Source: G963676795 sp963677215
GTDB taxonomy: Bacteria > Desulfobacterota > Desulfuromonadia > Desulfuromonadales > Geopsychrobacteraceae
Reading direction: 5' to 3'
Assembly: GCA_963677215.1 (NCBI GenBank)
Contig: OY781919.1
Location: forward strand, 2,170,001 to 2,234,000
Length of the DNA: 64,000 bases
This document shows, piece after piece, positions 1 to 8,734 of this stretch (the first letter of the stretch is position 1; the number at the start of each line of letters is the position of its first letter). The notes below the pieces were generated by a model. It did no database searches. It saw nothing but the letters and a program-made list of their open reading frames with translations, and was not told where the DNA came from. Both the position numbers and the translations under genes were made by a program.

Positions 1-207
1 TTGGCCAGCGGTCAGCGGGAAAACTGGAAAAGCTCCATGCTGTCATGAGGGCAGCCTATATAATTTAGCCGGGGGGCATAAGTAAAGATTGGTAAGATTG
101 TTAAAATGAATGTCAACGCTGGTCGGTTGGACGCCCTTGATTCTGTATGCTAACGTTTTTCCGAGAATTGTGTCATTGCCCGGAACCGGGAAGAAAGGGA
201 TGGAATA

Positions 208-1068
208 ATGGTCGATGATAAACCTGTTATCGCCTTTGGGGAGATTGTCTGGGATATCTTTCCCGATAAAACGGTTCTCGGTGGTGCGCCTCTCAATGTG
301 GCTTATCATCTGCATGCCCAACAGCGCCGGACGGGTATCATCAGCCGTGTCGGTGCTGATCAGCTCGGACGAGAAACTCTGACCAGTATTGCCGAGCTTG
401 GGGTGCCGGTTGATGCCATTCAGGTCGATGCCGAGCTGCCGACCGGCCAGGTCTATGTGACTTTTAACGCTGCTCATGAACCGCGATATGAGATCGTCAA
501 GCCGGCGGCATGGGACAATGTTCAGCTCGATGCTCTTCCCGGAAACCTGGCTGAGAATAGCTATCATCTTATTTTCGGCACCTTGGCCCAGCGTAGTGCG
601 GAGACTCGAAGAACTCTGGATCGGGTTATCGCCAAGGCTGATAAAAAATTTTATGACGTCAATCTTCGCCCCCCTTTCACAACCCCGGATCTGGTTGAAG
701 CGTCCCTGGCTCAGGCCGATGTCGTCAAGGTCAACCGTGAAGAACTGCAGCAGCTTAATGGCTGGTTTCTGCATGCCGACGGGAGCGATCTGAATATTGG
801 CAGAAAATTGCTCGGAAAGTTCGCTGTCGATGTTCTGGCTATAACCAATGCCGATAAAGGGGCTGCTCTGATCAGCGCTGACGGACATGTCGAGCACCCC
901 GGCTTCCCGGTGACTCAGGCCGACCCGGTCGGCAGCGGTGATGCCTTTTTCAGCGCCTTGATTCACAACTATCTGCAGGGACTCTCACTGTCCACATGCC
1001 TGACTGCTGCCAACAGGCTCGGTTCCTGGGTTGCTTCTCAGCCAGGAGCGACACCGAAGTATCCCTAG
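208..1068 (+). CDS. PfkB-family sugar kinase, probable fructokinase
   Basis: This 286-residue protein belongs to the ribokinase/PfkB family and probably phosphorylates fructose with ATP in the cytoplasm. The N-terminal sugar-binding glycine motif (GGAPLNVAYHL) lies near residues 25-35. The C-terminal signature DPVGSGDAF contains the presumed catalytic base D245, and the tail ASQPGATP is typical of bacterial fructokinases. The ATG at 208 follows an AAAGGGA ribosome site. The length is slightly shorter than the usual 300-320 residues but no key motif is missing. Substrate choice is inferred: the window also encodes sucrose synthesis and amylosucrase (39.6-44.6 kb), which would release fructose. 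2-Keto-3-deoxygluconate or another hexose remains possible. Confidence 0.8.
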   Translation: MVDDKPVIAFGEIVWDIFPDKTVLGGAPLNVAYHLHAQQRRTGIISRVGADQLGRETLTSIAELGVPVDAIQVDAELPTGQVYVTFNAAHEPRYEIVKPAAWDNVQLDALPGNLAENSYHLIFGTLAQRSAETRRTLDRVIAKADKKFYDVNLRPPFTTPDLVEASLAQADVVKVNREELQQLNGWFLHADGSDLNIGRKLLGKFAVDVLAITNADKGAALISADGHVEHPGFPVTQADPVGSGDAFFSALIHNYLQGLSLSTCLTAANRLGSWVASQPGATPKYP

Positions 1069-1111
1069 CATCCCCTGTGGTTATTCCATCTTCTTAACCT
1101 CTGGTGAAAAT

Positions 1112-1147
1112 GCGGGAGTTCTGTCCGTTGCAGGATTCCCGTTTTTT
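1112..1147 (+). terminator. Rho-independent terminator after the sugar kinase
   Basis: The arms CGGGA (1113-1117) and TCCCG (1137-1141), with an inner CTG/CAG pairing, are followed by six T residues. It lies 45 bases beyond the kinase stop and separates it from the lactate dehydrogenase gene. Confidence 0.6.
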
Positions 1148-1303
1148 AATAGAATATCAGGTGCATTGGTCTGACCTATTGCCGATGGAGGGCGATTGCA
1201 GCTATTTTATAACAGTCGTTGTTTTTGAGCTGGATAAATAGCGAGCTAAGCCGAGTATTGTTACGACTCGTTCTGAATTCACCTTCAGGGGACTGAGGTA
1301 TCT

Positions 1304-4126
1304 ATGTTGCCACCTGATTATCGTGCATTTTTCAACGCTGTCGTTGGAACCGTTGCGGCAGAAGACATGTTTACCGATCCATTGCGAACCTTGGTCTACG
1401 GGACTGACGCCAGTTTTTATCGCCTGATTCCAAAGATAGTCATCAATGTTGAAAACGAGGAGCAGGTCCGGCTGATTCTGCGTGAAGCCGGCCAGCGCAA
1501 ATTGCCGGTCACCTTCCGTGCGGCAGGGACCAGTCTGTCGGGACAGGCCGTGACCGATTCGATTCTGGTGCGTCTCAAGGGGGATAGCTGGAACAAGTAC
1601 CGGGTCTTTGACAATGCGCGGAAGATTCAGCTGCAACCGGGGATTATCGGTAGCAGCGCGAACCGGATTCTCGCCGAGTTCGGTAAAAAGATCGGACCTG
1701 ATCCGGCTTCGATCGAAAGCGCCAAGATCGGCGGGATCCTGGCCAACAACGCCAGCGGCATGTGCTGTGGCGTCGAGCAGAACAGCTATCAGACCCTCGA
1801 TTCGATGCGCATCATCCTCGCTGACGGCAGCGTCGTCGATACTACCGACGACAGGAGCAAGGCGGCATTTCGCAAGTCGCATGCGGCCCTGCTTGATGGC
1901 TTGGCGGCTCTGCGCCAGACAGTCCTTGACGATCCGCAGTTGCACGAGCGGATCAGCTACAAGTTCAAGATCAAGAATACCACCGGCTACAGCCTCAACG
2001 CGCTGATCGATTTCGAAGATCCGTTTGAGATCATGCAGCACCTGATGATCGGTTCCGAAGGGACCCTCGGCTTCATCGCTGACGCGGTCTACAAGACGGT
2101 TGTCGAGCATAAGCACAAGGCCAGCGCGCTGATCCTCTATCCGGATGTCAAAACCGCCTGCGATGCGATCCCGATCCTGCGTCAGCAGCCGGTCGCCGCC
2201 GCCGAACTGATCGACCGGGCGGGCCTGGCTTCCGTTGAGGAGAAGGACGGCATGCCCGACTACCTGAAGGAGCTGGGCAAGACGGTCACCGCTCTGCTGG
2301 TCGAGACCCGTGCCGAATCCCATCAGCTGCTGCATGAACAGATTGCCCAGATCTGCACGGCATTGGAGGTTCTGCCCGTGGTGCGGCCGATTGAATTCAG
2401 CGATATCCCAAGCGAGTTCGGCAAGCTCTGGACGATCCGCAAGGGGCTGTTTCCGGCTGTCGGCGCCGTCCGTGAAATCGGCACCACCGTCATCATTGAA
2501 GACGTCGCCTTCCCGGGCGAACACCTGGCTGCTGCCGCCCTTGATCTGCAGGCGCTGTTCGACAAGTACAATTACACAGAAGCGATTATCTTCGGCCACG
2601 CTCTGGATGGCAACCTGCACTTTGTCTTCACCCAGGATTTCTCCATCGAATCCGAGGTCGTCCGTTACCGCAAGTTCATGGATGACGTCGTCGCCATGGT
2701 TGTTGAAAAGTATGACGGTTCACTCAAGGCCGAACACGGCACCGGCCGTAACATGGCGCCATTTGTCGAGAAGGAGTGGGGCGAGGCCGCTTACGATCTG
2801 ATGAAGCGGATCAAAAATCTCTTCGATAAGGACAGTTTGCTCAACCCGGGGGTCATCCTCAACGAGGACTTCGAGGCCCATATCAAGAACCTCAAGCCGC
2901 TGCCGGAGAGCCATGAGCTGATCGATACCTGCATCGAGTGCGGTTTCTGCGAACCGGTCTGCCCGTCGAAGAATGTCACCCTGACTCCCCGCCAACGGAT
3001 CGTCGGCCGCCGCGAGATCAGTCGCTGCGTCCGGGCCGGTGAACCGACCGGACCGCTTGAAGCCTTCATCAAGGATTACCAGTACGAGGGCAAGGATACC
3101 TGCGCGGCCGATGGTATGTGCGCGACCCGCTGTCCGGTCTCCATCGATACCGGCAAGATGATCAAGGCGCTGCGCGAGGAGTCGAACAGCGAGCTGGCCA
3201 ACAAGATCGCCCATCGGGTGAAAGATAACTTTGGCACAGTTACCAGGGTGATGGGGACCACGCTCAACCTGGTCGACAAGACCCATCAGCTGGTCGGCAC
3301 CCGGGTCATGGAAGGTGGTGCCGGGCTGGCCCATAAGCTGTCCAACGGCAGGGTTCCGCTCTGGAACAGGGAGATGCCGACCGCCGGCGTGGTCGACAAG
3401 ACGAGCGATCGGATCCTCGATCCGGCCAGGACCGTCGTCTATTTCCCGAGCTGTGCCGCCCGCGCCATGGGCGGTCCGTCGCGGAACGACGATGCGCGCA
3501 GCAGCCTGCCTGAGGTGACCCGTTCATTGCTGCATAAGGCCAAGTTTGCCGTTCTGTCGCCGGAACGGCTTGCCAGCCTTTGCTGTGGCCAGGCCTTCGA
3601 GAGCAAGGGCTTTATGGAACAGGCCGATGCAAAATCGGCCGAGCTGAGTGCGGCGCTGCTGAAGATCAGTGACAACGGCCGTTACCCGATTCTCTGTGAT
3701 ACCAGCCCCTGCCTCTACCGGATGAAACTGACCCTCGACAAGCGGCTGAAGCTCTATGAGCCGGTTGAGTTCGTTCTGCAGATCCTGATGGATCATTTGA
3801 CGATCACCCGCAAAGAGATGAAGATTGCCATCCATCCGACCTGCAGCCTGCGCAAGATGGGGCTGGAAAACCGCCTGCATGAGCTGGCCAGGCAGTGTGC
3901 AACTGAAGTTGTCTGGCCGGAGGAAATTTACTGCTGCGGGTTTGCCGGCGACCGGGGCTTCTCTCATCCGGAACTGAATGCTTCGGCGCTGCACAGCCTC
4001 AAGGATCATGTTTGTGACTGTGAAGCGGGCTACTCAACCAGCAAGACCTGCGAGATCGGCCTGTCGCTGCATGGCAAGATCCCCTACCATTCGATCCTCA
4101 ACCTGGTGGACGACGCCACCGGTTGA
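1304..4126 (+). CDS. FAD/Fe-S D-lactate dehydrogenase (Dld-II type)
   Basis: This 940-residue protein fuses an FAD-linked oxidase to an iron-sulfur and cysteine-rich (CCG) module. It is the architecture of the Shewanella Dld-II D-lactate dehydrogenase and of YdiJ-like proteins, which oxidise D-lactate to pyruvate and pass electrons to the quinone pool. The FAD-binding PCMH region covers about residues 35-210 with the flavin loop FRAAGTSLSGQ. The FAD-oxidase C domain follows to about 520. Two ferredoxin-like clusters appear at about 544 (CIECGFCEPVCP) and 600 (CAADGMCATRCP). Two CCG motifs appear near 759 and 877. The ATG at 1304 follows GGGGACTGAGGT. No lactate permease is adjacent. Another 2-hydroxyacid as substrate cannot be excluded. 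Confidence 0.85.
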   Translation: MLPPDYRAFFNAVVGTVAAEDMFTDPLRTLVYGTDASFYRLIPKIVINVENEEQVRLILREAGQRKLPVTFRAAGTSLSGQAVTDSILVRLKGDSWNKYRVFDNARKIQLQPGIIGSSANRILAEFGKKIGPDPASIESAKIGGILANNASGMCCGVEQNSYQTLDSMRIILADGSVVDTTDDRSKAAFRKSHAALLDGLAALRQTVLDDPQLHERISYKFKIKNTTGYSLNALIDFEDPFEIMQHLMIGSEGTLGFIADAVYKTVVEHKHKASALILYPDVKTACDAIPILRQQPVAAAELIDRAGLASVEEKDGMPDYLKELGKTVTALLVETRAESHQLLHEQIAQICTALEVLPVVRPIEFSDIPSEFGKLWTIRKGLFPAVGAVREIGTTVIIEDVAFPGEHLAAAALDLQALFDKYNYTEAIIFGHALDGNLHFVFTQDFSIESEVVRYRKFMDDVVAMVVEKYDGSLKAEHGTGRNMAPFVEKEWGEAAYDLMKRIKNLFDKDSLLNPGVILNEDFEAHIKNLKPLPESHELIDTCIECGFCEPVCPSKNVTLTPRQRIVGRREISRCVRAGEPTGPLEAFIKDYQYEGKDTCAADGMCATRCPVSIDTGKMIKALREESNSELANKIAHRVKDNFGTVTRVMGTTLNLVDKTHQLVGTRVMEGGAGLAHKLSNGRVPLWNREMPTAGVVDKTSDRILDPARTVVYFPSCAARAMGGPSRNDDARSSLPEVTRSLLHKAKFAVLSPERLASLCCGQAFESKGFMEQADAKSAELSAALLKISDNGRYPILCDTSPCLYRMKLTLDKRLKLYEPVEFVLQILMDHLTITRKEMKIAIHPTCSLRKMGLENRLHELARQCATEVVWPEEIYCCGFAGDRGFSHPELNASALHSLKDHVCDCEAGYSTSKTCEIGLSLHGKIPYHSILNLVDDATG

Positions 4127-4182
4127 TGACTTGCCTTGGGTGCCCAAGTCCGGGCCCCTCAGCTTGTTTCTCGTCTTAAGTT

Positions 4183-4207
4183 AAAGCTCTGTAATGCGGA
4201 GCTTTTT
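4183..4207 (+). terminator. Rho-independent terminator after D-lactate dehydrogenase
   Basis: AAAGCTC (4183-4189) pairs with GAGCTTT (4199-4205) over a 9-base loop and runs into T residues. It lies 57 bases after the dehydrogenase stop. Confidence 0.65.
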
Positions 4208-4222
4208 CGATTGTGCCCATCA

Positions 4223-4571
4223 GATGAGCTCAGCTCATCGTCGGGCGCGCTGTCAGATGCTGGTGTGAAGCTATGAAAAAATAGTTATGAATTTTCGTCA
4301 GCGTTAAAAGGCTACTTTTTACTTACTTTTTTCAGCCTGTAAAAAAGTAAGGCACCGTATGGGGGCGCGACCCCGTGATTTTGAGCTTAAAAAAACAACG
4401 CCTGAAACCAACACCAGCGGGTCTCGTCCCGCCAGACGACACCCTTTTCGTTAATCGTAAAGAAAAGGGTGCAAAAGAAACTTTTTTAAACTCTGTCATA
4501 AGCCGTTCCTGTCATCTTGAACTGCCCACACCTGCAAAACGGAACGCGCCCCAAGATGAGCGCAGCTCATC
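4223..4571. repeat. Hairpin-rich intergenic repeat, non-coding
   Basis: The segment holds a chain of dyads and no convincing gene. A 17-base dyad GATGAGCnCAGCTCATC occurs twice, at 4223-4239 and 4555-4571, as if bounding the unit. Between them lie a 10-bp stem TTACTTTTTT/AAAAAAGTAA (4323-4350), a GGGG/CCCC stem near 4361-4374, a CGGG/CCCG stem near 4420-4433 and a 10-bp stem CACCCTTTTC/GAAAAGGGTG (4440-4471). The short open frame across it (4375-4596) has no ribosome site and ignores the stems, so I treat it as spurious. The organisation resembles multi-hairpin intergenic repeats known in related genomes. Confidence 0.55.
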
Positions 4572-4694
4572 AACGGGCAGAGCCGAATTTTTTTAATTGG
4601 CAGCTGGTTTTATCGTGAGACTGAGGTGCACGATAATGAGTAATTTTTTGACCCGGATGCTTTAGAACGGGCGGCTGAGAACCGTTGTTATCAG

Positions 4695-5068
4695 TTATCC
4701 ACCTGTCAAACTCCCCAACTTTGATTATCTGTGGATAACTGTGTGGAAGAAATGTTTTCCCGTGTGGAAGAGGGGGCTGAGGGCGCAACAATTCGTCACT
4801 TTTTGTGTCGATAAGCCAGAATTTACATAATGACTAAAATTTAGGCGAAATTTCTATTCTTGTCTTTGGGGCCAGTATTCATGAGGGTTTGGTGGCTGGT
4901 GTCGAAACGGAATGACAGATCTCACCCTGCTGGTGACGGAAATTGCCCGGCTGAGTAAACCACTTCCGGAATCTGAAGCAGATCAACACAGAAGATGCTC
5001 TATTCACAGGCTGTATGTGATTAGTTGTGGATAACCGTGTTGAGGAAATGTGGTCTGTTGTGGAAGAG
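4695..5068. other. DnaA-box-like cluster around an A+T-rich core
   Basis: Two exact TTATCCACA boxes lie on the minus strand at 4730-4738 and 5026-5034. Near-boxes on the plus strand are TTATCCACC (4695-4703) and CTATTCACA (5000-5008). Each exact box sits at the start of a 50-base unit (4723-4772 and 5019-5068) that is repeated with about 80 percent identity. An A+T-rich stretch lies between them at about 4790-4865. This is the usual look of a bacterial replication origin or a DnaA-titration site. No dnaA, dnaN or other replication gene is in the window, so origin function is only a possibility. The rest of the gap, 5070-5328, shows nothing I can name. Confidence 0.4.
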
Positions 5069-5328
5069 AGGCAAGAAGTGCGAAAAAACCGCAGCTTGCC
5101 ATGTCGACAAATTCGAACCAGCGTGTTGAACAATTTTTGGGCTCTGAACTGCAACCATGTCGTCTTGAAGATTGTCGACAGTGTGCAACCGGTATTCGTT
5201 TGAACAGGGGCGGGTAGAACAAAGAAGCCTGTCGATAAGAGTGGCAGGCTTGATGAATGCAGAAAGATAGCCAAGACGGTCTTTATTTACAGGAAAAACG
5301 ACATTCAGCGATGAATCTGCTCTGCTTT

Positions 5329-6345
5329 TCAGCTGATCTCCTTTGTCAGCCACTCTCCAACTATCTGAAGTTGCGCCTGGTATTGAGGGAGCTGGCTGAA
5401 CAGTGAAGCGATTGTTCCGGCGATATCCGCAGCACGGTAGGGCGTTTCCGCCAGGGCTTCTGCCAGTTTCTCCATTGGCAACGGATCGAGCATGTCAGTG
5501 TAAACCCTGGCGTTTTCTATGGTTCCGTTGACAACGTTGAGGAGAATTTCCACGCCGCCCCACTCGAAGCGTTCATCCATCGCATGGGTAAACGGCGGCG
5601 TCTTGCCAAAGTTCCAGTCCCAGCTGCACTGGGTCGCGAACTTTTCCTCAAAACCGGGCAGGTCGACGGAGTGATCCGGATTGATATATTCCGGTGTGAC
5701 CTCAACCTGGTAATAGTCCTGGTAGGCCGCGATCATTGCTGTACAGACCGCCTGGTGATCGATTTCTGTCAGCAGCTCGTTGAGGTTCAGAACACGCGAT
5801 CTGACTGAAGTGATCCCCTTGGCTTCAAGCTTCTTCGGGTCAGGGTTCAGGTAGTTGCCCAGACGTTTCAGGTCAGCGCTTAACAGCAGGGTGCCGTGGT
5901 GAAAGCCGCGATCATGGGTTTCTCGGTAGGCCGAACCAGAGAATTTGCGCAGGCCGTGTTCGTCCTCGACGACCAGGTCGTTGCGGCCGTTGGCTTTGCC
6001 CTGGATTCCCAGTTTGTCCAAGGCGTTGAGGACAATTTGGGTGGAGATGCTCTTGTCGTACTCCGGCTTGCCGGCCATGAAGGTGAAGTTGCTGTTGCCC
6101 AGGTCGTGAAAGACCGCGCCGCCTCCGGTTTGACGCCGGGCGAGCCGGATGCCGTCCTGCTCCATGCGTCCGGTATTGCATTCGCGCCAGGGGTTCTGGG
6201 CGCGGCCGATAACCACAGTATCGGCGTTCTGCCAGAGAAACAGGACCCGCTGATCCGCGGGCATACGGCGAAAGATGATGTCTTCGACCGTCAGGTTGAA
6301 CCAGGGATCGGTCGATGTGGCAATGAGAATTCGGGTTGATTTCAT
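5329..6345 (-). CDS. lplA: Lipoate-protein ligase A
   Basis: This 338-residue cytoplasmic enzyme activates lipoate with ATP and transfers it to the lysine of 2-oxoacid dehydrogenase E2 subunits and the glycine-cleavage H protein. The family signature RRQTGGGAVFHDLGN lies near residues 69-84 and forms the lipoyl-AMP pocket. The catalytic-lysine region RKFSGSAYRE follows near 133. The length equals that of two-domain E. coli LplA, so the accessory C-terminal domain is present. The start MKSTRIL matches family N-termini. It is transcribed alone, with a divergent acetyltransferase gene upstream. No lipoyl-dependent complex is encoded in the window. Confidence 0.93.
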   Translation of the reverse strand: MKSTRILIATSTDPWFNLTVEDIIFRRMPADQRVLFLWQNADTVVIGRAQNPWRECNTGRMEQDGIRLARRQTGGGAVFHDLGNSNFTFMAGKPEYDKSISTQIVLNALDKLGIQGKANGRNDLVVEDEHGLRKFSGSAYRETHDRGFHHGTLLLSADLKRLGNYLNPDPKKLEAKGITSVRSRVLNLNELLTEIDHQAVCTAMIAAYQDYYQVEVTPEYINPDHSVDLPGFEEKFATQCSWDWNFGKTPPFTHAMDERFEWGGVEILLNVVNGTIENARVYTDMLDPLPMEKLAEALAETPYRAADIAGTIASLFSQLPQYQAQLQIVGEWLTKEIS

Positions 6346-6434
6346 GTTTGTCTCATGGTCAAAGAAGATAGTGTTGTTACTTAAGGTTGTTATTATATAC
6401 AGAATCGGTCGCTCAGGATAAGAGGGAGGTTGTT

Positions 6435-6857
6435 ATGTCTGTCAGGGTTGAGTACAACAGCGAGAATGTCGACTGGAATGCTCTGCGGGAGATATTGAAA
6501 TTGGTCGGAATGGCCTGTTTTGATGCGGAGAAACATCGACGTGCCTTTGAAGCGAGTTATGTCAGGGTTTTTGTCTATCATGATGACAGGTTGGTCGGTT
6601 TCGGTCGGGCGATTTCTGACGGAGAATATGAAGCTGCTGTTTATGACATCGCGGTTCATCCCGACTTTCAGGGAGAAGGCCTCGGCAGGTTGATCATGCT
6701 GCGGATCACCGAAAAACTTTCGTTTTGTAATCTGATTCTTTTTGCCAACCCGGGCAAGGAAGGCTTTTATGAAAAGCATCAGTTTCGCAGGATGAAGACC
6801 GGGATGGCGCGCTTTGTTGATTGTGACAAGATGCGGAGCCTGGGATTTATTGACTGA
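6435..6857 (+). CDS. GNAT-family N-acetyltransferase
   Basis: This protein of 140 residues has the GNAT fold that transfers an acetyl group from acetyl-CoA to an amine. The acetyl-CoA pyrophosphate loop is visible in VHPDFQGEGLGRLIM, around residues 75-90, after the strand YDIAV. I chose the ATG at 6435 because GAGGGAGG lies just upstream; the frame stays open to 6387 without a ribosome site. The substrate is unknown. Small stand-alone GNATs of this kind act on amino acids, polyamines, antibiotics or protein N-termini. It is divergent from lplA, from which it is separated by about 90 bases. Confidence 0.8.
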   Translation: MSVRVEYNSENVDWNALREILKLVGMACFDAEKHRRAFEASYVRVFVYHDDRLVGFGRAISDGEYEAAVYDIAVHPDFQGEGLGRLIMLRITEKLSFCNLILFANPGKEGFYEKHQFRRMKTGMARFVDCDKMRSLGFID

Positions 6858-6896
6858 GCTTCGGAGCTGCTTATTGCCTAAGTGAATGGCGGCGGT

Positions 6897-8117
6897 TCAG
6901 GTGTTTTCGACCAATTTTTCGGGTGGCTGAGTGTCTGGTTCTTTAAAGTCTGTCGGCATGTTGCAGACAACCCGGTTACGGCCGTTGTGCTTGGCACTGT
7001 AGAGACATTGGTCGGCGGCCTGGAGCAGATTGGCGATCGATCTCTGTTCGGACAGGCAGGAAAGACCGAAACTTGCGGTAACCGATATCTGTTCAAAAAA
7101 GGAATGCATGCTGATCTGCTGGCGCAGCCGTTCTGCCAGTAGAGAGGCTTCTGCACAGTTGACCGTTGGACAGATGACGATAAATTCCTCTCCGCCCCAG
7201 CGTCCGCAACTGTCCGTATCCCTGATCGAATTTTTCAGGATCTGGGCGATCCCTTCAAGAACCCGGTCGCCCATCGTGTGGCCGAAGCTGTCGTTGATAT
7301 TTTTGAAGTCGTCGATATCGATCAATATGACCGACAGGTCGGTTGCTTCCGGTAGCGTCTCTTCAACGCTCTGGACAAGGATGCTGTTGATTTTGCGTCG
7401 ATTGTAGAGTTTGGTCAGCTCGTCATGTTCGGAGAGGGCTTTCAGTTCCGCGTTGATGCGCTGGATCTCAAGGTTTCGTTTTGTCAGGGCCTGATTCTTG
7501 TTCTCGATCATTTCCTTTGCAACATAGTGTTTGACATAGTTGCGATAATTGAGCAGTGAAACCAACAAGGCTACGATGGTATTGGAGCCGATGTCGGCGA
7601 CATAGAAGCGTTCGACAACTTCGGGATGAATGGTCAGCATCAGCCCGATGGAGGAAAAACTCAGCAGACCGTAAAGGCTGACGCTGAGCCATGGGTAGAT
7701 GACCCAGATGACCGAAGAACCATACAGTACCGCGATGTAGATGGTTGGTATGCGAAAGGCCTCAGGATCGAATTCGATCGAGGTGAAGCGGATCAGCGCG
7801 ATCAGCATGCCGGCAGAGATATAGGCCGGTGGAAACAGTTCATGGAATCGGGTGACCCGGGCTGGGCTGCGCCATTGAAAATACAGGCTGATGAAAAAGA
7901 AAAGGCCCATCAGCAGGGCGGTTGTCTTGTAACAGCTTTGTAGGGGAGTGCCTGGAATGCTGACAAAAAGCGCGTAATAGAGCTGTTCAACGACAAGGAA
8001 AGCCGAAATGATCAGAACCATCAGGTTGTTTCTGAGGAAGAGCCGGTGCCTGAAGTTGTTTCGAGCAGCTTTGCGAACCTGAGGGAAAAGGCTGTTTTTG
8101 ATTTTTGTAAAAGCCAT
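6897..8117 (-). CDS. Membrane-bound diguanylate cyclase (GGDEF)
   Basis: This 406-residue protein has about five or six hydrophobic segments in its first 190 residues and a C-terminal GGDEF domain, so it should make cyclic di-GMP at the inner membrane. The active-site motif is GGEEF (residues 308-312). An RxxD inhibitory site (R299-D302) lies exactly five residues upstream, so product inhibition is expected. A short helical linker joins the two parts. There is no recognised ligand-binding domain; the membrane part is an unnamed sensor. It is convergent with the acetyltransferase gene and monocistronic. Confidence 0.88.
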   Translation of the reverse strand: MAFTKIKNSLFPQVRKAARNNFRHRLFLRNNLMVLIISAFLVVEQLYYALFVSIPGTPLQSCYKTTALLMGLFFFISLYFQWRSPARVTRFHELFPPAYISAGMLIALIRFTSIEFDPEAFRIPTIYIAVLYGSSVIWVIYPWLSVSLYGLLSFSSIGLMLTIHPEVVERFYVADIGSNTIVALLVSLLNYRNYVKHYVAKEMIENKNQALTKRNLEIQRINAELKALSEHDELTKLYNRRKINSILVQSVEETLPEATDLSVILIDIDDFKNINDSFGHTMGDRVLEGIAQILKNSIRDTDSCGRWGGEEFIVICPTVNCAEASLLAERLRQQISMHSFFEQISVTASFGLSCLSEQRSIANLLQAADQCLYSAKHNGRNRVVCNMPTDFKEPDTQPPEKLVENT

Positions 8118-8280
8118 AATTCCTGCGTATTGGCGGCAAATTCAGTTGGGCCGGGCGTCGTTTATATTGTCAGGTAGATTGTTGGACAATGGTTCATTCT
8201 ATACTATATTGTGTTTTTTTTCAGAATTTCGAATTGTTAAATTTTGAATCGGTTGTTCAAAAGCGATAGTTGCCTGCCTG

Positions 8281-8318
8281 AAAAGGGCAGCGTGATTATT
8301 TTCTGAAGAAACGCTGCC
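8281..8318 (-). terminator. Terminator after the cupin gene
   Basis: GGCAGCGT (8286-8293) and ACGCTGCC (8311-8318) form an 8-bp stem. Read on the minus strand it is followed by CTTTTC. It lies downstream of the cupin/dehydrogenase pair. Confidence 0.5.
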
Positions 8319-8347
8319 ATTCCGGTTTGTTCCTTGGGGGGGATCCA

Positions 8348-8683
8348 TCAGCCCAGAAAGTCGTCCCGCAGGGGGGTGAAGCTGTCGATCAGCCGGACAT
8401 GCTCGGATAACAGCTGGATGGAATGCGGTATGTTGGGCGGTACCGTATACATGTCGCCGCTGCTGAGACGGGTCGACTTTCCATCGAGGAAAAACAGGAT
8501 CTCTCCACTGGCGACATAGCTGACCTGCTCGTGCGGGTGTTGATGCGGTGGATCGGGCTCGCTCGTCGGTCCGTCGTCAAAATCGATGACCGCCATCATC
8601 AGCGTATCGCTGTGGGCCAGGTATCTGGTCCGTTTGTTGCCGATCGGCCTTTTGTCTGCCTCCTGTTCCCTGATCGTTCCCAT
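8348..8683 (-). CDS. Small cupin-domain protein
   Basis: This 111-residue protein is a single cupin barrel. The first cupin motif is seen in PDPPHQHPHEQVSYVASGEI, which offers the metal-binding histidines and a glutamate. The second is reduced to GDMYTVPPNIPHSI. Such proteins bind a metal ion and act as small isomerases, dioxygenases or sugar/polyketide-modifying enzymes, and the sequence does not say which. It lies just downstream of a beta-hydroxyacid dehydrogenase on the same strand (about 50 bases), so the two may share a transcript and a substrate. GGGAGAA precedes the ATG at 8683. Confidence 0.75.
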   Translation of the reverse strand: MGTIREQEADKRPIGNKRTRYLAHSDTLMMAVIDFDDGPTSEPDPPHQHPHEQVSYVASGEILFFLDGKSTRLSSGDMYTVPPNIPHSIQLLSEHVRLIDSFTPLRDDFLG

Positions 8684-8734
8684 TGATGTTCTCCCTTGGT
8701 TGGCAGTAAATTGCGTTTGCCGCCTTCAGAATTA

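Noticed and set aside
3..68. Short open frame at the left edge that could be the tail of an upstream gene
   Set aside because: Only 21 codons are visible and the other frames are equally open at the edge; nothing identifies it.
1202..2620. Long minus-strand open frame inside the D-lactate dehydrogenase
   Set aside because: It is antisense to a protein with clear FAD and Fe-S motifs and has no motif of its own; high G+C explains its length.
4375..4596. Small open frame in the 4.1-5.3 kb gap
   Set aside because: It crosses several perfect stems, lacks a ribosome site and has an unstructured composition.
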